Source of the DNA: Nitrospinae bacterium RIFCSPLOWO2_12_FULL_45_22 | GTDB taxonomy: Bacteria > 2-12-FULL-45-22 | NCBI GenBank assembly: GCA_001803565.1 | Contig: MHDQ01000249.1 | Coordinates: 1 to 7,669 of the forward strand | Length of the DNA stretch: 7,669 nucleotides | Reading direction: 5' to 3' | Part shown: piece by piece, positions 5,402 through 7,669 of the stretch | Layout of the letters: each line of letters opens with the position of its first letter | How positions within the stretch are numbered: the first letter of the stretch is position 1 | Made by a program: the position numbers and the translations under genes | Notes under the pieces: generated by a model | What the model was told of the DNA's origin: nothing | Seen by the model: only the letters and a program-made list of their open reading frames with translations | Database searches by the model: none

Positions 5402-6181
5402 TTAGCCCCCAAGTTCTTGTTGGGCAAAGAGGGCCGCCCCTAAGGCGCCAAATAGTTGAGGATCGGTGGTGTAGGTAGGAATCTTGGTCTTTATCTTGTC
5501 CTCAATCATCTTAACTACCCCGATATTCTTGGCTACCCCACCCGAGATCACTACGTCTTCTTCAATCCCTATTCGATAAAGCATAGATACCAGCCGGTTA
5601 GCTACAGAATGGTTTATACCAGCCAGGATATCTATCGGGTCTTTCTTCTCGGCAATGAGGGAGATAACCTCTGACTCGGCAAAGACACTGCATTGGCTGC
5701 TGATCTCAACTATCTCTTTGGCTTTGAGAGAAATCTTACCCATTTCTTCCAGCTTTACATCTAAGATGCGAGCCATAGTCTCCAGGAACTTGCCGGTGCC
5801 AGCCGCACACTTATCATTCAGGACAAAGTCTTTTACTACGCCATGCTTATCTATCTTGATTACCTTGGCATCCTGACCGCCGATATCAATCACGGTGCGG
5901 GCTTTATTATTGTTCCAGAAGGCCCCTTTACCGTGGCAAGCGATCTCAGTAACTATCTTTTTTGCAAAAGGTATATCTACCCTCCCATAGCCGGTACCAA
6001 TTGTTAGATTGATATCGTTCATGGTAACGTTTTTCCCTTTCAGAGCCTTTTCCATGGCATTCTTAGCCGTCACATCTGACAGTGGGTCATTAGGAACGAT
6101 ACTGTGGGCAACAATCTTGCCATCCTGCAAAATGACTACTTTTCCTGAGGTTGAGCCTACATCACAGCCTGCAACTAACAT
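5402..6181 (-). CDS. BadF/HgdC-type CoA-dehydratase activase (ATPase, 4Fe-4S)
   Basis: This family injects a high-energy electron, driven by ATP, into 2-hydroxyacyl-CoA dehydratases or benzoyl-CoA reductases. The ASKHA fold is clear: phosphate loop CDVGSTSGK (6-14), DIGGQD (99-104) and the adenosine motif ISGGVAKN (212-219). Cys125 (NDKCAAGTGKF) and Cys164 (SSQCSVFAESEV) are the conserved ligands of the single [4Fe-4S] cluster that bridges the homodimer. The 259-aa length equals stand-alone activators such as HgdC. I chose ATG at 6181 over the GTG at 6187 because GGAGG (6190-6194) lies 8 nt from the ATG but only 2 nt from the GTG. No dehydratase subunit is in the window: downstream is a Fur-family regulator and upstream a divergent kinase-like gene. 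The target is therefore encoded elsewhere or is atypical. Confidence 0.95.
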   Translation of the reverse strand: MLVAGCDVGSTSGKVVILQDGKIVAHSIVPNDPLSDVTAKNAMEKALKGKNVTMNDINLTIGTGYGRVDIPFAKKIVTEIACHGKGAFWNNNKARTVIDIGGQDAKVIKIDKHGVVKDFVLNDKCAAGTGKFLETMARILDVKLEEMGKISLKAKEIVEISSQCSVFAESEVISLIAEKKDPIDILAGINHSVANRLVSMLYRIGIEEDVVISGGVAKNIGVVKMIEDKIKTKIPTYTTDPQLFGALGAALFAQQELGG

Positions 6182-6250
6182 TCTCACTTCCTCCTATAAA
6201 GACTGGATTCTAAATCATTGATAAATTAGCGTTTAGGGAAATTCCCTCCT

Positions 6251-6272
6251 TTAAGATAATTTTTTATCTTAA
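6251..6272. promoter_or_regulatory. Palindromic operator candidate over the activase-fur promoter
   Basis: TTAAGATAA (6251-6259) and TTATCTTAA (6264-6272) are perfect 9-bp inverted repeats separated by TTTT. The palindrome overlaps the -10 hexamer of the leftward promoter and its predicted start point, a usual repressor position. The GATAA...TTATC arms are reminiscent of Fur-type boxes, but the spacing is even rather than the odd spacing of classical 7-1-7 Fur or PerR boxes. The regulator that binds it is unproven. Confidence 0.6.
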
Positions 6273-6297
6273 TAACAAAAGCTAATGGGAATGTCAA
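6269..6297 (-). promoter_or_regulatory. Sigma70-type promoter for the activase-fur operon
   Basis: On the reverse strand, TTGACA (6297-6292) is followed after 17 nt by TATTAA (6274-6269), four of six matches to the -10 consensus. The start point would be near 6262, giving a leader of about 80 nt before the ATG at 6181. The leader contains a short AGGGAA/TTCCCT palindrome (6235-6247). Confidence 0.6.
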
Positions 6298-6306
6298 GGA
6301 GAAAAG

Positions 6307-6453
6307 GCACAAAAAAAACCACGGTAACGTCAAAGTGATCCTGAGCATCCCCTGTAACTCAACCCTTCAGGGTTGATCTGTCAAGGCTAAAGCCTTGAGT
6401 TACCCAATCGACTTCTAAGATGACTTCGACGTGGCCCTGCACAAAAAAAACCA
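6307..6453. mobile_element. Cruciform palindromic element flanked by 15-bp direct repeats
   Basis: GCACAAAAAAAACCA occurs perfectly at 6307-6321 and 6439-6453. Between the copies, GTAACTCAA (6354-6362) pairs with TTGAGTTAC (6395-6403), enclosing two hairpins: AACCC-TTCA-GGGTT (6361-6374) and TCAAGGCT-AA-AGCCTTGA (6381-6398). The outer ends CCACG (6319-6323) and CGTGG (6430-6434) are also complementary. There is no ORF and no T-run after the hairpins, so a terminator is unlikely. The structure resembles a non-autonomous insertion with a duplicated target, although the direct repeats do not abut the inverted ends cleanly. Confidence 0.65.
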
Positions 6454-6482
6454 TTGACAAGCAGTTTCAAGTCGGTAAATAA
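6454..6482 (+). promoter_or_regulatory. Promoter candidate for the kinase-like gene
   Basis: A perfect TTGACA (6454-6459) directly follows the right 15-bp repeat. After 17 nt lies AAATAA (6477-6482), a weak -10; TAAATA at 16 nt is equally possible. Transcription would start near 6489, downstream of the ATG at 6482, supporting ATG 6524 as the true start. Confidence 0.4.
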
Positions 6483-6523
6483 TGGCCCATCAAGGAGGAG
6501 ATAGCTCTACCAGTGGGGGTGTT

Positions 6524-7561
6524 ATGTCTCAATCTAGTTATTCCGGTGAGTCCTTAAGGAATTTTAGTTGGTCTCTATTACATAAAGGGAGATGGGCCCA
6601 GGCGGACGTCTATCTGATCCCATTTAACGGTAGACTAGCGGTGGTAAAAGATTATCGTTCCCGTCGCCGCCTGATAAGGTTTATGGCAAGGGTTATTTTG
6701 ATCGAGAGGGAAATAGCTATTTATAAGCGATTAGAGGGGATTTTAGGAGTTCCGGAGGTTTATGGCAAGTTGGGTAAATATGACTTTATCCTGGAGTATA
6801 AAGAAGGTAAGACCCTTTCTAAATTCCAGCCCGGCCAATTGCCGGCCCAGTTTTTTGATCAGTTAGAGGGTATAATTGGACAGATGCACCAGCGAGGGGT
6901 AGTTCATTGTGATATTAGGCGGAAAAATGTACTGGTATCGTCAGAATATATGCCCTGGGTGATAGATTTTAATACTGGTTTTTATAAAAAGAAGGGCTAT
7001 AATCTTATCAACCGGCTATTTTTCCCTATATTTTGTCGCCTGGATCGGCAGGCCTTTTTGAAGTTAAAAAGTTCTTTAGCCTCCCAACTCATTACTGACA
7101 AAGAGCGAGTTTGTTTAGAAAAGGAGATTTTTTTACATCAGTTAGGCAGGTGGCTCAGGAAAAGGGTCTATCGGAAGGTAAAACGACAATGGAAAAAGAG
7201 AAACTCCCTCTGTCCCCCAGCTATTCATGCCTGGGAAAAGGGGTATACTTCTGATCCGTATAATATCTTGTTAAACCTGGTAAGGGGTCTAATGTTACGG
7301 GGATATATCTTAGAAAAGATCATAAAAATTGGTATGAGCCTGAATATCAATCATGGGGTAATAATAAGAGACGAAAAGGGCTTGATAGATTATATAAAGG
7401 CTTGCTACCGACAGGTATTAGGAGAGTATAAAGAAAAAACCTGTGCTGACTATTTTTGCTTATTTCTAAAGGAACAAGCTTTCTGTAAACGAGAACTTTG
7501 TCATTGTGGATGGAGAGAGTCCTTCCAAGATTCCTTTCGCCCTATTAGGGACGACTATTAA
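6524..7561 (+). CDS. Protein-kinase-fold protein, RIO/Kdo-kinase-like, with Cys-rich tail
   Basis: The first roughly 155 residues form a compact kinase fold: ATP-anchoring Lys42 (AVVKDY), helix-C Glu (EREIAIYKRL, 61-70), hinge ILEYKEGKTL (89-98), catalytic loop HCDIRRKN (H128, D130, N135) and metal-binding D148-F-N. The short lobes and HxD-x4-N loop resemble RIO or lipopolysaccharide Kdo/heptose kinases more than eukaryote-type Ser/Thr kinases, so a sugar, lipid or protein substrate is possible. The C-terminal roughly 190 residues are basic (KRVYRKVKRQWKKR, 213-226) and unfamiliar, ending in five cysteines (C307, C312, C321, C326, C328). I chose ATG 6524 (345 aa) because a promoter appears to overlap the in-frame ATG at 6482 and that codon has no ribosome site. 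However, GGGGG sits only 4 nt from 6524, and an AAGGAGGAG at 6492 serves neither codon, so the start is unsettled (359 aa from 6482). It appears monocistronic here. Confidence 0.82.
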   Translation: MSQSSYSGESLRNFSWSLLHKGRWAQADVYLIPFNGRLAVVKDYRSRRRLIRFMARVILIEREIAIYKRLEGILGVPEVYGKLGKYDFILEYKEGKTLSKFQPGQLPAQFFDQLEGIIGQMHQRGVVHCDIRRKNVLVSSEYMPWVIDFNTGFYKKKGYNLINRLFFPIFCRLDRQAFLKLKSSLASQLITDKERVCLEKEIFLHQLGRWLRKRVYRKVKRQWKKRNSLCPPAIHAWEKGYTSDPYNILLNLVRGLMLRGYILEKIIKIGMSLNINHGVIIRDEKGLIDYIKACYRQVLGEYKEKTCADYFCLFLKEQAFCKRELCHCGWRESFQDSFRPIRDDY

Positions 7562-7669
7562 TTTGACATTGTCACATTACTATACTTTCGCACTTTTTGA
7601 TTTCTGACACTTAATTATGCATTAAATTATTGAAATATTTATGGAAAGAAGATATCTTACCTCCAGATA
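7562..7669. other. AT-rich 3' flank, no gene seen
   Basis: After the kinase stop there is a small TGACA-T-TGTCA palindrome (7564-7574) followed by TATACT (7581-7586), but no well-spaced -35 hexamer. No intrinsic terminator and no ORF of note is visible before the window ends. Confidence 0.5.

Noticed and set aside
5013-6221. Forward ORFs opposite the fur and activase genes
   Set aside because: They lie antisense to two well-supported family genes and have no supporting motifs.
6361-6403. Hairpins as an intrinsic terminator between divergent genes
   Set aside because: No T-run follows on either strand and no transcript should end there; the nested symmetry and flanking repeats fit a repeat element better.

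Overview
The window looks like chromosomal DNA from an anaerobic, diderm (Gram-negative-type) bacterium of moderate GC content, probably from an uncultured lineage. An outer-membrane beta-barrel protein with a signal peptide implies an outer membrane. A radical-type 2-hydroxyacyl-CoA dehydratase activator and an extracytoplasmic flavin system suggest anaerobic metabolism. I cannot place the organism further from sequence alone.

Left part (1-4960): an ApbE-type FAD:protein FMN transferase runs leftward and leaves the window before its stop codon. About 1.1 kb of non-coding DNA follows, filled with palindromic repeat elements, a near-consensus promoter and one short ORF remnant. A four-gene rightward cluster then begins: an outer-membrane porin with an N-terminal coiled coil, an exported FMN-binding-domain protein carrying one flavinylation motif (T-G-A-T), and two small four-helix membrane proteins that appear to be paralogues. 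The last three genes are tightly coupled (ATGA overlap, then a 3-nt gap). The probable logic is that ApbE attaches FMN covalently to the exported protein, the paired membrane proteins anchor it or exchange electrons with it, and the porin serves the same process at the outer membrane. The membrane pair matches no family I can name, so this is the best candidate for an undescribed system here.

Middle (4974-6300): a leftward two-gene operon encodes a BadF/HgdC-type [4Fe-4S] activase followed 5 nt later by a Fur-family metalloregulator. A consensus-like promoter lies upstream, and a perfect 9-bp-arm palindrome covers its -10 region, so regulation by the operon's own Fur-type product is an attractive guess.

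Right part (6300-7669): a cruciform-type palindromic element flanked by perfect 15-bp direct repeats, then a rightward gene for a protein-kinase-fold (RIO/Kdo-kinase-like) protein with a cysteine-rich tail. The last 108 bases hold no gene that I can support.

At least four palindromic or MITE-like elements are packed into the two gene-free regions. Two of them sit directly next to gene start signals.
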